Shown: in pieces, positions 26,294 through 34,129 of the stretch | How positions within the stretch are numbered: position 1 is the stretch's first letter | Layout: each line of letters opens with the position of its first letter | Assembly: GCF_007097155.1 (NCBI RefSeq) | Contig: NZ_VJWA01000001.1 | Coordinates: 1,831,501 to 1,895,500, forward strand | Source of the DNA: Glacieibacterium frigidum | GTDB taxonomy: Bacteria > Pseudomonadota > Alphaproteobacteria > Sphingomonadales > Sphingomonadaceae | Direction: 5' to 3' | DNA length: 64,000 nt | Translations under genes and position numbers: made by a program | The notes under the pieces: generated by a model | Databases searched by the model: none | Told to the model about the DNA's origin: nothing | Seen by the model: only the letters and a program-made list of their open reading frames with translations

Positions 26294-26686
26294 ATGATCG
26301 TCACCATCACCACGGCCGGCCTGTGCGGGCTGGTCCTCATGGCGCTCAGCGTCCGCGTCATCGTGGTGCGCGGCAGTGCCAAGGTGTCGCTCGGCGACGG
26401 CGGCAACCCGCTGCTGCTGTCGCGCATCCGCGCGCACGCCAATTTCGCCGAGTACGTGCCGATCATCCTGATCCTGATGGGCCTGATCGAGAGCTTCGAC
26501 GGCGACCGCTACATCCTCGGCATCATGGGTATTGCGCTGGTGCTGGGGCGCATCGCGCAGGCGGCCGGGATGGGGCTGCCGGCGCCGAACCCGTGGCGGG
26601 TCGTCGGCACGCTGACGACCTTCATCATCCTGATCAGCACGAGCGTCTGGGCGCTGATCATCTCGGCGCGCCTGCACGGCCTCTAG
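26294..26686 (+). CDS. MAPEG-family membrane protein
   Basis: 130-residue inner-membrane protein with four hydrophobic segments and the MAPEG pattern (LLLSRIRAHANFAEYVPIILILMGLIE, RIAQAAGM). MAPEG members are glutathione-dependent transferases or peroxidases, though bacterial members are largely untested. The ATG at 26294 follows GGGGGGAACACAC. It ends in a 4-nt overlap with the convergent metallohydrolase gene. Confidence 0.88.
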   Translation: MIVTITTAGLCGLVLMALSVRVIVVRGSAKVSLGDGGNPLLLSRIRAHANFAEYVPIILILMGLIESFDGDRYILGIMGIALVLGRIAQAAGMGLPAPNPWRVVGTLTTFIILISTSVWALIISARLHGL

Positions 26687-27345
26687 GCAGCGAGCACACT
26701 GTCCGCAACGAAGGCGTTCGAGCGCCGCTCCTGCGCGAAGGTCGACATCGCGCCGTGCCCGGGGATGAACGCCGTCTGCCCGCCGAGCGGCCATAGCCGG
26801 GTGGTGATCGCGTTGATCAGGTCGGCGTGATTGCCCATCGGAAAATCGGTGCGCCCGATCGACCCCTGGAACAGCACGTCGCCGACGATTGCCAGGTTCG
26901 ACGGCGCATGGTGGAAGATCACGTGTCCGGGCGTGTGGCCGGGGCAGTGATGGACGTCGAGCACAAGCTCGCCGACGGTCACCGTGTCGCCCTGCACCAG
27001 CCAGCGATCGGGCGTGAACGCCGTCGCGCCCGCGATGCCGTATTGCGCGCCGACCGCGGGCGCCATGTCGATCCAGAACTTGTCGTCGGCGTGCGGCCCC
27101 TCGATCGGCACGCCGAGCCGGTCGCGCAGCGTCCCCGTCAGCCCGCAATGGTCGATATGGCCGTGGGTGACGAGCAGCTTCTCGATGGTCACCTTGTGCT
27201 GCGCCGCGACGCCGAGCAGCCGGTCGAGGTCGCCGCCGGGATCGACGAAGGCACCCTTCATCGTCTTCGTGCACCACAGGAGCGTGCAGTTCTGCTGGAG
27301 CGGCGTCACCGGCACGATGACGGCATTGAGCGGCCGGTCGGTCAC
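26683..27345 (-). CDS. MBL-fold metallohydrolase, glyoxalase II-like (YcbL type)
   Basis: 220-residue metallo-beta-lactamase-fold hydrolase. Metal ligands are seen in THGHIDHCG, HCPGHTPGH, VGDVLFQG and PGHG, and QQNCTLLW near the start is typical of the YcbL/GloB-like group. Probably a thioesterase-type hydrolase; the substrate is not determined. The GTG at 27345 overlaps the stop of the preceding oxygenase gene (GTGA), so the two are coupled. Confidence 0.88.
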   Translation of the reverse strand: MTDRPLNAVIVPVTPLQQNCTLLWCTKTMKGAFVDPGGDLDRLLGVAAQHKVTIEKLLVTHGHIDHCGLTGTLRDRLGVPIEGPHADDKFWIDMAPAVGAQYGIAGATAFTPDRWLVQGDTVTVGELVLDVHHCPGHTPGHVIFHHAPSNLAIVGDVLFQGSIGRTDFPMGNHADLINAITTRLWPLGGQTAFIPGHGAMSTFAQERRSNAFVADSVLAA

Positions 27346-28262
27346 AGCAGTTTGATCTCGCGCAGGCGCTGCAACAGGAAGTCGTGCGCGGTGATCGGCG
27401 CCGCGGGCCGTTCGCCGGGAAGCGTCTCGATCAGGTAATCGGGCCGGAAGTGCAGGAAGTACGGCGTCGAATAGCGCGCATGGCCGCGCCGCTCGGGGGC
27501 CGGATTGACCACCCGGTGCGTCGTCGAGGGCAGGCGCCCGCCGGTCAGCCGGTCGAGCATGTCGCCGATGTTGCACACCAAAGTCCCCGCCGGGGCGTCG
27601 ATGTCGCGCCACTCGCCGTCGCGGGTCAGCAGCTGCAACCCCGCCTCCTCGGCGCCGAGCAGCAAGGTGATGACGTTGATGTCCTCGTGCGCCCCGGCGC
27701 GGATGCCCGGCGCGTCCGCCCCGATCGGCGGATAGTGCAGCAGGCGGAGCACCGAATTGCCGTCGCGCACCGTGTCGTCGAAGAAGTCGGGGGCGAGAGC
27801 CAGGTGCACCGCGATGGCGCGCAGCACCCGCCGCCCGGCGAAGTCGAGCGCGTCGTACAGCGCCAGCACCGCACCCTCGAACTCGGGCACTTCGGCGGGC
27901 CAGACGTTGGGCTGCATGAACGCGCGGAACACGTGGCCGGCGGGCAGCTCGCGCCCGACATGCCAGAACTCCTTGAGGTCGGAGACGTTCGCGTCCTTGG
28001 CAGTCTCGATGCCGAACGGCGTCAGGCCGCGCGCGCCGCCCTGCCCCGCCACGACATAGGCGCGCTTGACCTCCTCGGGCAGCGCGAACAGCGCCTTCGC
28101 GGCGGCCAGCGCGCGGTCGATGATCGCCTGGTCGACCCCGTGATCGGCGACGACCGCGAAACCGGTGCGCGCGAACGCATCGCCGAACGCGGCGGCTGCG
28201 GCGTCGAGATCGCTGTCGACGAGGCTAAGCGAGATCGGGCGGATGTCGGCTATGCCTGGCAC
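27342..28262 (-). CDS. 2-oxoglutarate/Fe(II) oxygenase, isopenicillin N synthase family
   Basis: 306 residues with the non-haem iron facial triad (GAHEDINVITLL for HxD and STTHRVVNP for the distal His) and the 2-oxoglutarate-binding RYS motif (ARYSTPYFLHF). The N-terminal DIOX_N region (GFAVVADHGV) is present. These enzymes hydroxylate or cyclise varied small molecules; the substrate here is unknown. It is next to tRNA-Met and upstream of the MBL gene. Confidence 0.88.
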   Translation of the reverse strand: MPGIADIRPISLSLVDSDLDAAAAAFGDAFARTGFAVVADHGVDQAIIDRALAAAKALFALPEEVKRAYVVAGQGGARGLTPFGIETAKDANVSDLKEFWHVGRELPAGHVFRAFMQPNVWPAEVPEFEGAVLALYDALDFAGRRVLRAIAVHLALAPDFFDDTVRDGNSVLRLLHYPPIGADAPGIRAGAHEDINVITLLLGAEEAGLQLLTRDGEWRDIDAPAGTLVCNIGDMLDRLTGGRLPSTTHRVVNPAPERRGHARYSTPYFLHFRPDYLIETLPGERPAAPITAHDFLLQRLREIKLL

Positions 28263-28284
28263 GAGGCCTCCAGATCGGGTGCGG

Positions 28285-28358
28285 TAGCGGGAGAGGGACT
28301 TGAACCCCCGACCCCAGGATTATGATTCCCGTGCTCTAACCAGCTGAGCTACCCCGCC
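28285..28358 (-). tRNA. tRNA-Met (anticodon CAT, elongator type)
   Basis: Complete cloverleaf on the minus strand: acceptor GGCGGGG pairs with TCCCGCT (two G-U pairs), D stem GCTC/GAGC, anticodon loop ATCATAA with CAT, T loop TTCAAGT. The 3' CCA is not encoded. The 5' G1-U72 pair, rather than a C1-A72 mismatch, argues against initiator tRNA; it closely resembles alphaproteobacterial elongator Met tRNAs, although tRNA-Ile2 (lysidine-modified CAT) cannot be fully excluded. Confidence 0.93.
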
Positions 28359-28428
28359 GCACCGGCGCGAGGGCGGCGATATAGTCTTGGGGTTGGCGCT
28401 GCGTCAACGCCAGTCTAACCGGGCGGGC

Positions 28429-29370
28429 ATGGAAAGCAGCAACTGGTCGCTCGTCGTCCACGGCGGATCGGGCGTCTTCACGCGCGCGTCGCTCAGCCCC
28501 GAGCAGGACGCGGCGTTCCGCGCCGGGCTCGGCGAGGCGCTCGCGGCGGGGTCGGCACCCCTCGCGGCGGGCGGCAGCGCGCTCGACGCGGTCGAGGCGG
28601 CGGTGCGCGCGCTCGAGGACAACCCGATCTTCAATTCGGGCCGCGGCGCGGTGTTCACCGCCGAGGGGCGCACCGAGCTCGATGCCGCGATCATGGACGG
28701 CCGCGACCGCGCCGCGGGGTCGGTAGCGGGCGTGACGCGCACCCGGAACCCGGTCACCCTGGCGCGCGCGGTGATGGCGCACTCCCCCCACGTCCTGCTG
28801 GCACGCGACGGCGCCGACGTGTTCGCCCTCGAGCAGGGCCTGCCCCAGGTCGACCCCGGCTATTTCCGCACCGAGGAACGCTGGGCCGCGCTGCAGGCGA
28901 TGAAGGCCGCCCATGCGCGCGGCGAGCCGCTGTTTGACAAGAACCTCAAATACGGCACCGTCGGCGCGGTAGCACGCGACAGCCACGGCCATGTCGCGGC
29001 AGCGACCTCGACCGGGGGCCTGACCGGCAAGCGCTGGGGCCGCATCGGCGACTCCCCGCTGATCGGCGCCGGCACCTACGCCGACGACCGCGCCGGCGCA
29101 GTATCGGCGACCGGTTCGGGCGAATATTTCATCCGCGCCGGCGTGAGCCACGAGATCTGCGCCCGCGTCCGAATGCTCGGCGAGACCATCCAGCAGGCCG
29201 CCGACCTCCTGCTGCAGGAAGAGCTGAAGGCAATGGGCGGCGACGGCGGCGTGATCGTCGTCGGCGCGGACGGCAGCATGGGCTGGTCGTTCAACACGCC
29301 GGGCATGTTCCGGGGGCGCGTCGGGGCCGAAGCAGCGGCGGTGATCGCGGTTTACGGGGACGAAGCCTGA
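28429..29370 (+). CDS. Isoaspartyl peptidase / type III L-asparaginase
   Basis: 313-residue Ntn-hydrolase that self-cleaves before a catalytic Thr (in KYGTVGAVARD) to form alpha and beta subunits. It also shows SLVVHGGSG, NSGRGAVF and ATSTGGLTGKRWGRIGDSPLIGAGTYAD, which carry the substrate-binding residues. It degrades isoaspartyl dipeptides and asparagine. The ATG at 28429 is the first Met fitting the family start. Confidence 0.94.
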   Translation: MESSNWSLVVHGGSGVFTRASLSPEQDAAFRAGLGEALAAGSAPLAAGGSALDAVEAAVRALEDNPIFNSGRGAVFTAEGRTELDAAIMDGRDRAAGSVAGVTRTRNPVTLARAVMAHSPHVLLARDGADVFALEQGLPQVDPGYFRTEERWAALQAMKAAHARGEPLFDKNLKYGTVGAVARDSHGHVAAATSTGGLTGKRWGRIGDSPLIGAGTYADDRAGAVSATGSGEYFIRAGVSHEICARVRMLGETIQQAADLLLQEELKAMGGDGGVIVVGADGSMGWSFNTPGMFRGRVGAEAAAVIAVYGDEA

Positions 29371-29396
29371 GCCCATCGTTCGGAGCTTGAACTGGA

Positions 29397-29418
29397 AGGT
29401 TGACGCACCCGTCAACCT
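29397..29418. promoter_or_regulatory. Perfect 9-bp inverted repeat before the NMO gene
   Basis: AGGTTGACG and CGTCAACCT are separated by four bases, 38 nt upstream of the ATG at 29457. The symmetry fits an operator for a dimeric repressor; as RNA it would be a 9-bp hairpin between the asparaginase and NMO genes. No T tract follows, so it is a weak terminator candidate. Confidence 0.45.
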
Positions 29419-29456
29419 CCGCGATGCACAGCCGTAACGCCTCGGGGAGAGCACGC

Positions 29457-30419
29457 ATGTCCATGCCCGCCAGTTTCGCGAACCGCCTGTCGATCCCGGT
29501 CATCGGGTCGCCCTTGTTCATCATCTCCAACCCCGACCTCGTCATCGCGCAGTGCAAGGCGGGCGTCATCGGCAGCTTCCCCAGCCTCAATGCGCGGCCG
29601 ATCGAGCAGCTCGACGAGTGGCTGACGCGGCTGGGTGAGGAACTCACGCCGCAGGACGCGCCCTTCGCGGTCAATCTGATCGTCCACAAGACGACCGCGC
29701 GGCTGGAGGAGGACCTCGCCCTCGTCGTCAAGCACAAGGTGCCCGTGGTCATCACCTCGCTCGGCGCACGCGAGGACGTCAACGCCGCGGTGCACTCGTA
29801 CGGCGGCATCGTGCTCCACGACATCATCAACGACCGCTTCGCGCGCAAGGCGATCGAGAAGGGCGCCGACGGCTTGATCGCGGTCGCCGCTGGGGCCGGC
29901 GGACATGCCGGCACGATCTCGCCCTTCGCGCTGATCCAGGAAATCCGCGCGTGGTTCGACGGGCCGCTGGCCTTGTCGGGATCGATCGCGAGCGGCGGCG
30001 CGGTGCTCGCGGCGCTCGCGATGGGGGCGGACTTCGCCTATATCGGCTCGGCGTTCATCGCGACGACCGAGGCGCGCGCCGACGACCGCTACAAGGCGAT
30101 GATCGTCGAGTCGGGCGCATCCGACATCGTCTATTCGAACCTGTTCACCGGCGTGCACGGCAATTATTTGCGCCCCAGCATCGTCGCGGCGGGCATGGAC
30201 CCGGACAATCTGGCGACGGGCGACGTCAGCACGATGAACTTCGGCTCGGGCGGCAACTCGGACGCCAAGGCATGGAAGGACATCTGGGGCTGCGGCCAGG
30301 GCATCGGCGCGATCACCGAGGTGCAGGGTGCCGCGGGCTTCGTCGCCAAGCTGCGCCGCGAGTATGAGGAGGCGCGCGCGCGTCTCGGCCTGTCGACCCA
30401 AGTCGCTCGCGCCGCCTGA
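29457..30419 (+). CDS. Nitronate monooxygenase family FMN enzyme
   Basis: 320-residue TIM-barrel flavoenzyme. Features are GSPLFIISNPDLVIAQCKAG at the N-terminus, the FMN phosphate site AAGAGGHAGTISPFALI with the catalytic-type His, and ALSGSIASGGAVLAALAMGADFAYIGSAFI. NMO-family enzymes oxidise nitronates or act as related flavin reductases; the precise substrate is open. The ATG at 29457 follows GGGGAGAG. Confidence 0.9.
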   Translation: MSMPASFANRLSIPVIGSPLFIISNPDLVIAQCKAGVIGSFPSLNARPIEQLDEWLTRLGEELTPQDAPFAVNLIVHKTTARLEEDLALVVKHKVPVVITSLGAREDVNAAVHSYGGIVLHDIINDRFARKAIEKGADGLIAVAAGAGGHAGTISPFALIQEIRAWFDGPLALSGSIASGGAVLAALAMGADFAYIGSAFIATTEARADDRYKAMIVESGASDIVYSNLFTGVHGNYLRPSIVAAGMDPDNLATGDVSTMNFGSGGNSDAKAWKDIWGCGQGIGAITEVQGAAGFVAKLRREYEEARARLGLSTQVARAA

Positions 30420-30420
30420 G

Positions 30421-30445
30421 GGAACACAGAACAACCGCCATCGTT
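30421..30445 (+). promoter_or_regulatory. EcfG-type general stress promoter for the DUF3775 gene
   Basis: GGAAC (30421-30425), a 16-nt spacer and CGTT (30442-30445) match the sigma EcfG consensus exactly. It begins 1 nt after the NMO stop codon and the -10 element lies 29 nt before the GTG start of the DUF3775 gene, leaving a normal short leader. Confidence 0.8.
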
Positions 30446-30474
30446 GCCGCCGCATATTCGCGAAGGAACGCCCT

Positions 30475-30876
30475 GTGGAACTGACCATCCCCCTCGACAC
30501 CGTCTGCCGCATTGTGCTGCGCGCCCGTGAGTTCGAGGCGCTGATCCCCGACACCGACCCCGACGACGGCTCGAACGCGAGCGACGACGGCGCGGTCGGC
30601 GAACTCGAGGACGACGGCGACAATCCGACCGAGGAAGAGCTGCGCGCGATCATCGACGACCTGGCCGACGACGAGCAGGCCGAACTCATTGCCCTCGCCT
30701 GGGTCGGCCGCGGCACCTACGACGCGACCGAGTGGGACGACGCGATCAGCACGGCCGCCGACGAGGTCGACGACACCGCCGACTATCTCCTCGATCTGCC
30801 GATGCTGGCGGCGTACCTCGAGGCGGGGCTGGCGGCGTTTGAGCTGAGCTGCGACGGCCAGGGCCAGGTGGTCTGA
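30475..30876 (+). CDS. DUF3775 domain protein
   Basis: 133-residue very acidic protein (long Asp/Glu stretch at 23-48) with the DUF3775 core LRAIIDDLADDEQAELIALAWVGRG and LDLPMLAAYLEAGLAAF. The family function is unknown. The GTG at 30475 is chosen because of GAAGGAA upstream. A perfect EcfG promoter upstream suggests it belongs to the general stress regulon. Confidence 0.83.
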   Translation: MELTIPLDTVCRIVLRAREFEALIPDTDPDDGSNASDDGAVGELEDDGDNPTEEELRAIIDDLADDEQAELIALAWVGRGTYDATEWDDAISTAADEVDDTADYLLDLPMLAAYLEAGLAAFELSCDGQGQVV

Positions 30877-30883
30877 ACTAAAT

Positions 30884-30993
30884 CGTCATCCCCGCGAAGG
30901 CGGGGACCCAAGGTCACAATTTCTGCCAAGGGGTCAGCGCTGCTTCATCCGAGCCCGGTGACTTTGGGTCCCCGCCTTCGCGGGGATGACGAC
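30884..30993. repeat. Paired palindromic repeat, family D copy 2
   Basis: Inverted copies of TCATCCCCGCGAAGGCGGGG plus ACCCAA are separated by about 55 nt of unrelated sequence. It is the same family as 11809-11882 with a longer centre. It lies between convergent genes and may act as a bidirectional terminator. Confidence 0.85.
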
Positions 30994-30995
30994 TG

Positions 30996-31166
30996 TTAAG
31001 GCCGCTTCGCATCCCACAACGCGACCGCGATTGCCGCGACCACGCCCGCGGCGAACCCGCCCAGCAGCCCGGCGGTCGCCTGCCCCACGGCAATGCCCGC
31101 GAGCGCCCCGACGATGGTCAGCGCCGCCAGCAGGCAGCCCCCGGCAGCGCGCGGTTGACGGTTCAT
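30996..31166 (-). CDS. Small hydrophobic protein, two TM helices
   Basis: 56 residues: a short basic N-terminus (MNRQPRAAGG), two hydrophobic segments (about 11-29 and 33-50) rich in Gly/Ala, then WDAKRP. Its ATG overlaps the stop of the preceding alpha/beta hydrolase gene by 4 nt, which supports translation. The function is unknown. Confidence 0.6.
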   Translation of the reverse strand: MNRQPRAAGGCLLAALTIVGALAGIAVGQATAGLLGGFAAGVVAAIAVALWDAKRP

Positions 31167-31912
31167 GCGCTCAGATACTCCAGTATGGCCGCACCCATTG
31201 CGGGCCCGACGACGGCGCTCATATGGGTGCCCGGCATCTCGACATAAGTGCCGTGCGGCAAGGCGTCCGCGAGGTCGGGCGCCGACCCGTTGTCCTGGTC
31301 CTCGGCCCCGCACAGCACCAGCACCGGCGTCTGCACCGCCGCAACCTCCGCCGCCGTCGTGACGATCTGCGAGCGCAGCACGTGCGCGACCGCTTCGCCG
31401 TCGACCTTGTTGGTCCGCATGAACTGCACCGCGGTCCAGCCGTTCGACCCGCGTTCGAAGCTGTCGGCGTTGGCGATGACGTTCAGGAACCAGTCGGTGC
31501 GCTTGCCGATCTCGATGATGCCGGTCAGCCCCATGCCCGCGACCACGGCGCGGCGCGGCGTCATCCCCCGCACCAGGCAGCGCATCGTCGTCCGCCCGCC
31601 GAGCGAATAGCCGCCGAGGTCGTAATCGGTCAGCCCGAGGTGCGCGACTAATGCCGCGGCATCCATTGCCAGCACGTCGGGCGGATAGGCCGCGGCATCG
31701 TGCGGCGCGCCGCTCTGCCCGTGGCCGCGCAGGTCGGGCAGGATGACGCGAAACCCCGCGTCCGCCAGCTGCTTCGCCTGGCCGAACTTCGTCCAGTTGG
31801 TGTCGCCGGTCGAGAACAGGCCGTGGAGCAGCACGACGGGCCGGCCGGCACCGACTTCCTGCCAGCTCAATTCCACGCCGTCGAAGCTGGGGAAGGTGAA
31901 GCGGTCGGTCAT
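31163..31912 (-). CDS. Alpha/beta hydrolase
   Basis: 249 residues with oxyanion HG motif (VVLLHGLFSTGD), nucleophile elbow GYSLGG, acidic residue in CGAEDQD and C-terminal His (PGTHMSAV). DLRGHGQSGAPHD is typical of esterase or C-C hydrolase members. The substrate is unknown. It is the third gene of a minus-strand run with two GFA proteins, with 4-nt overlaps at both ends. Confidence 0.87.
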   Translation of the reverse strand: MTDRFTFPSFDGVELSWQEVGAGRPVVLLHGLFSTGDTNWTKFGQAKQLADAGFRVILPDLRGHGQSGAPHDAAAYPPDVLAMDAAALVAHLGLTDYDLGGYSLGGRTTMRCLVRGMTPRRAVVAGMGLTGIIEIGKRTDWFLNVIANADSFERGSNGWTAVQFMRTNKVDGEAVAHVLRSQIVTTAAEVAAVQTPVLVLCGAEDQDNGSAPDLADALPHGTYVEMPGTHMSAVVGPAMGAAILEYLSA

Positions 31913-32349
31913 TCGGCCTTATGCACCGCCGCCCAACGCTCGACCAGCGGCGGATGCTCGTCGGTCCGCAGGTGCGGCAGGGTGTCGTCGTGGATCCAGC
32001 CGGGCACCCAGCTCTCGACGCCGAAATGGCTGGCGAGCCGCACCAGACCAGGCTCGTCGAGCGATCCCACAGTCAAGTCGAGCATGTCGGACCCCGCGTC
32101 GTATTCGAAGGTCAGCGGCGTCCCGCACAATGCGCAATGTCCGCGATGCGCGAACGGCGAAGAGCGGTACAGGTCGCGCGGCCGCCCCGACCAGGTGACC
32201 GCATCCCGCCGCGCGTTGACCAGCGCCGCCGCGACCCCACCGGTGGCGCGCTGGCACATGCGGCAATGGCAGAAATAGGCCTCGTCGGTGTCGAGCGTGC
32301 CCGCATAGCGCACAGCCCCGCACTGGCACCCGCCTTCGATCTCGATCAT
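31909..32349 (-). CDS. GFA-family (glutathione-dependent formaldehyde-activating-like) zinc protein, copy 2
   Basis: 146 residues with the GFA Cys pattern: GGCQCGAVRY, CHCRMCQRATGG and CALCGTPL, which bind two zinc ions in the CENP-V/GFA fold. The family name comes from Gfa, but most members have no proven activity. The ATG at 32349 overlaps the stop of the upstream paralogue by 4 nt. Confidence 0.9.
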   Translation of the reverse strand: MIEIEGGCQCGAVRYAGTLDTDEAYFCHCRMCQRATGGVAAALVNARRDAVTWSGRPRDLYRSSPFAHRGHCALCGTPLTFEYDAGSDMLDLTVGSLDEPGLVRLASHFGVESWVPGWIHDDTLPHLRTDEHPPLVERWAAVHKAE

Positions 32350-32786
32350 CCCGCCTCCACGAACCGCCGCCGCCACGCCGGCAGATCGGCCGGCTGCGTC
32401 TCGAACGCCTCCACCGCCGGGTCAAGAATTACCCACGGCTGGCGGTGCGCCGTCCAGATATGCGCTCGCGCGAAGAGGCCCGACGTGTCGTCGAGCGTCC
32501 CGGGCTTGAGAGTCAGCCACTCGGGCGCGGCGCTCGACTGGTGATGGATGCGCGTGCCGCATGCCGCGCAGAAGCTGCACGCCGTACGCGCCCCGCTGGC
32601 CGTGCCGCGCGACCACACGCCGACGTCGCCGGTCAGCGCGAAGTCGGCGCTCCGCACCGGTGCCGACAGCGCAAAGGCGCTTCCCGACTGGCGCTGGCAT
32701 TCGCGGCAGTGGCACGCATAGACCTTCAGGTCCGCGGCGCTCACCCGGTAGCGCACCGCCCCGCACTGGCACCCGCCCTCGATCAT
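32346..32786 (-). CDS. GFA-family zinc protein, copy 1
   Basis: 146 residues, same length and Cys layout as its downstream neighbour (GGCQCGAVRY, CHCRECQRQSGS, CAACGTRIHH) but clearly diverged, so an old tandem duplication. It is first in the minus-strand run GFA-GFA-hydrolase-small membrane protein. The substrate is unknown. Confidence 0.9.
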   Translation of the reverse strand: MIEGGCQCGAVRYRVSAADLKVYACHCRECQRQSGSAFALSAPVRSADFALTGDVGVWSRGTASGARTACSFCAACGTRIHHQSSAAPEWLTLKPGTLDDTSGLFARAHIWTAHRQPWVILDPAVEAFETQPADLPAWRRRFVEAG

Positions 32787-32903
32787 CCGCCGGTCTCCTC
32801 GCGGTCACCTAGCCGACAAAGCGAGCGTTTTCGAACCCGGACCGCGAAGACGGTTGCCCCGCCGTTATGAAACGGCGACATGCCCTGCCAGAAACGGGGA
32901 GCG

Positions 32904-34022
32904 ATGATGATCACGACACGGCGGCAAATCCTGGCGGGCGCGGCCGGCCTGACCGCGAGCGCGGCGTTCGCCGCGCCGTTCGACCCCAGGGCCTACGACA
33001 CCGCCATCGTCATCGACGGTCTCGGCGCCTTCAACGACCCCGACGGCAAGGAGAGCGACGGCTTCAACCTCAGCGTCCGTGCGGTCGAGGAGCTGCGCGC
33101 CAGCGGCCTCACCGCCGTGCAGCAGACGATCGGCGAGGTCGGCAACACGCCCGGCGGGTGGGAATCGACGGTCGCCAGCATCGCCTTCTTCAACCGGCTC
33201 GTCGCCGCCAATCCGCAGGTGCTCAGCGTCGCGCGCACGGCGGGCGACATCCGCGCCGCCAAGGCCGCGCGCCGCATGGCGTTCATCTACGGCACGCAGG
33301 ACACCGCGATGGTCGGCCCGACGCTCGACCGCATCGACACGATGGCGGGCCTCGGCATCCGCGTCGTCCAGCTGACCTATAATCTGCGCAACCTGAGCGG
33401 CGACGGTGCGCTCGAAGCGGCCGACGCGGGCCTGTCGAAGCTCGGCCGCACCACCATCGAGCGGATCGAGGCGGCGAAGCTGCTGCTCGACCTGTCGCAC
33501 GGCGGCGCGCGGACGATCGCCGACGCCATCGCCCACGCCAAGCGCCCGCCGACGATCAGCCACACCGGCTGCCGCGCCCTCCACGACCACCCGCGCAACG
33601 TCGGCGATGCCAGCCTGAAGGCCGTCGCGGCGAAGGGCGGCGTCGTCGGCATCTACTGGATGCCGTTCCTCGTCGCCGGCGGGAAGCCGATGGCGGCCGA
33701 CCTGATCCGCCACCTCAACCACGCGGTGAACGTGTGCGGCGAGGACCATGTCGGCATCGGCACCGACGGCATCCTGTCGAAGACGGTGATCGACGCCGCC
33801 GCGCGCAAGCGCCAGGCAGAGGCCTATGCCAGCCGCAGCGCCGCGGGCTACGCCGCCCCGGGCGAAGGGCCCGACATCTTCACGATCATCCCCGACCTCG
33901 ACTCGCACCTCCGCTTCCGCCTGTTCGCCGACGCATTGTCGAACGCCGGATGGAGCAGCGCGCGGATCGAGAAGATCCTGGGGGCGAACCTGCTGCGCCT
34001 GTACGGCGAGGTATGGGGCTAG
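32904..34022 (+). CDS. Tat-exported membrane dipeptidase-like protein (peptidase M19), altered metal site
   Basis: 372 residues. A twin-arginine signal (TTRRQILAGAAGL) predicts folded export. The M19 TIM barrel is recognisable: DLSHGG and ISHTGCRAL keep the two His ligands of one zinc, and GIGTDG keeps the Asp. The N-terminal DGHND motif reads DGLGA, so the His and Asp ligands of the other zinc are absent, and the bridging Glu position appears to be Gln (IYGTQDT). It is therefore a diverged subfamily, probably mono-metal or with changed chemistry. The start at 32904 follows GGGGAG. Confidence 0.85.
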   Translation: MMITTRRQILAGAAGLTASAAFAAPFDPRAYDTAIVIDGLGAFNDPDGKESDGFNLSVRAVEELRASGLTAVQQTIGEVGNTPGGWESTVASIAFFNRLVAANPQVLSVARTAGDIRAAKAARRMAFIYGTQDTAMVGPTLDRIDTMAGLGIRVVQLTYNLRNLSGDGALEAADAGLSKLGRTTIERIEAAKLLLDLSHGGARTIADAIAHAKRPPTISHTGCRALHDHPRNVGDASLKAVAAKGGVVGIYWMPFLVAGGKPMAADLIRHLNHAVNVCGEDHVGIGTDGILSKTVIDAAARKRQAEAYASRSAAGYAAPGEGPDIFTIIPDLDSHLRFRLFADALSNAGWSSARIEKILGANLLRLYGEVWG

Positions 34023-34129
34023 AGTCGATAGCGGTCCGGTCGCCCAGTCCTTGCAGGGACTTGTGCCGCCGTCGCCGCGTCGACTAGTCTGCCGGCACAG
34101 GCGCGATGCGCTCCCACCCAAGGGCTTTC

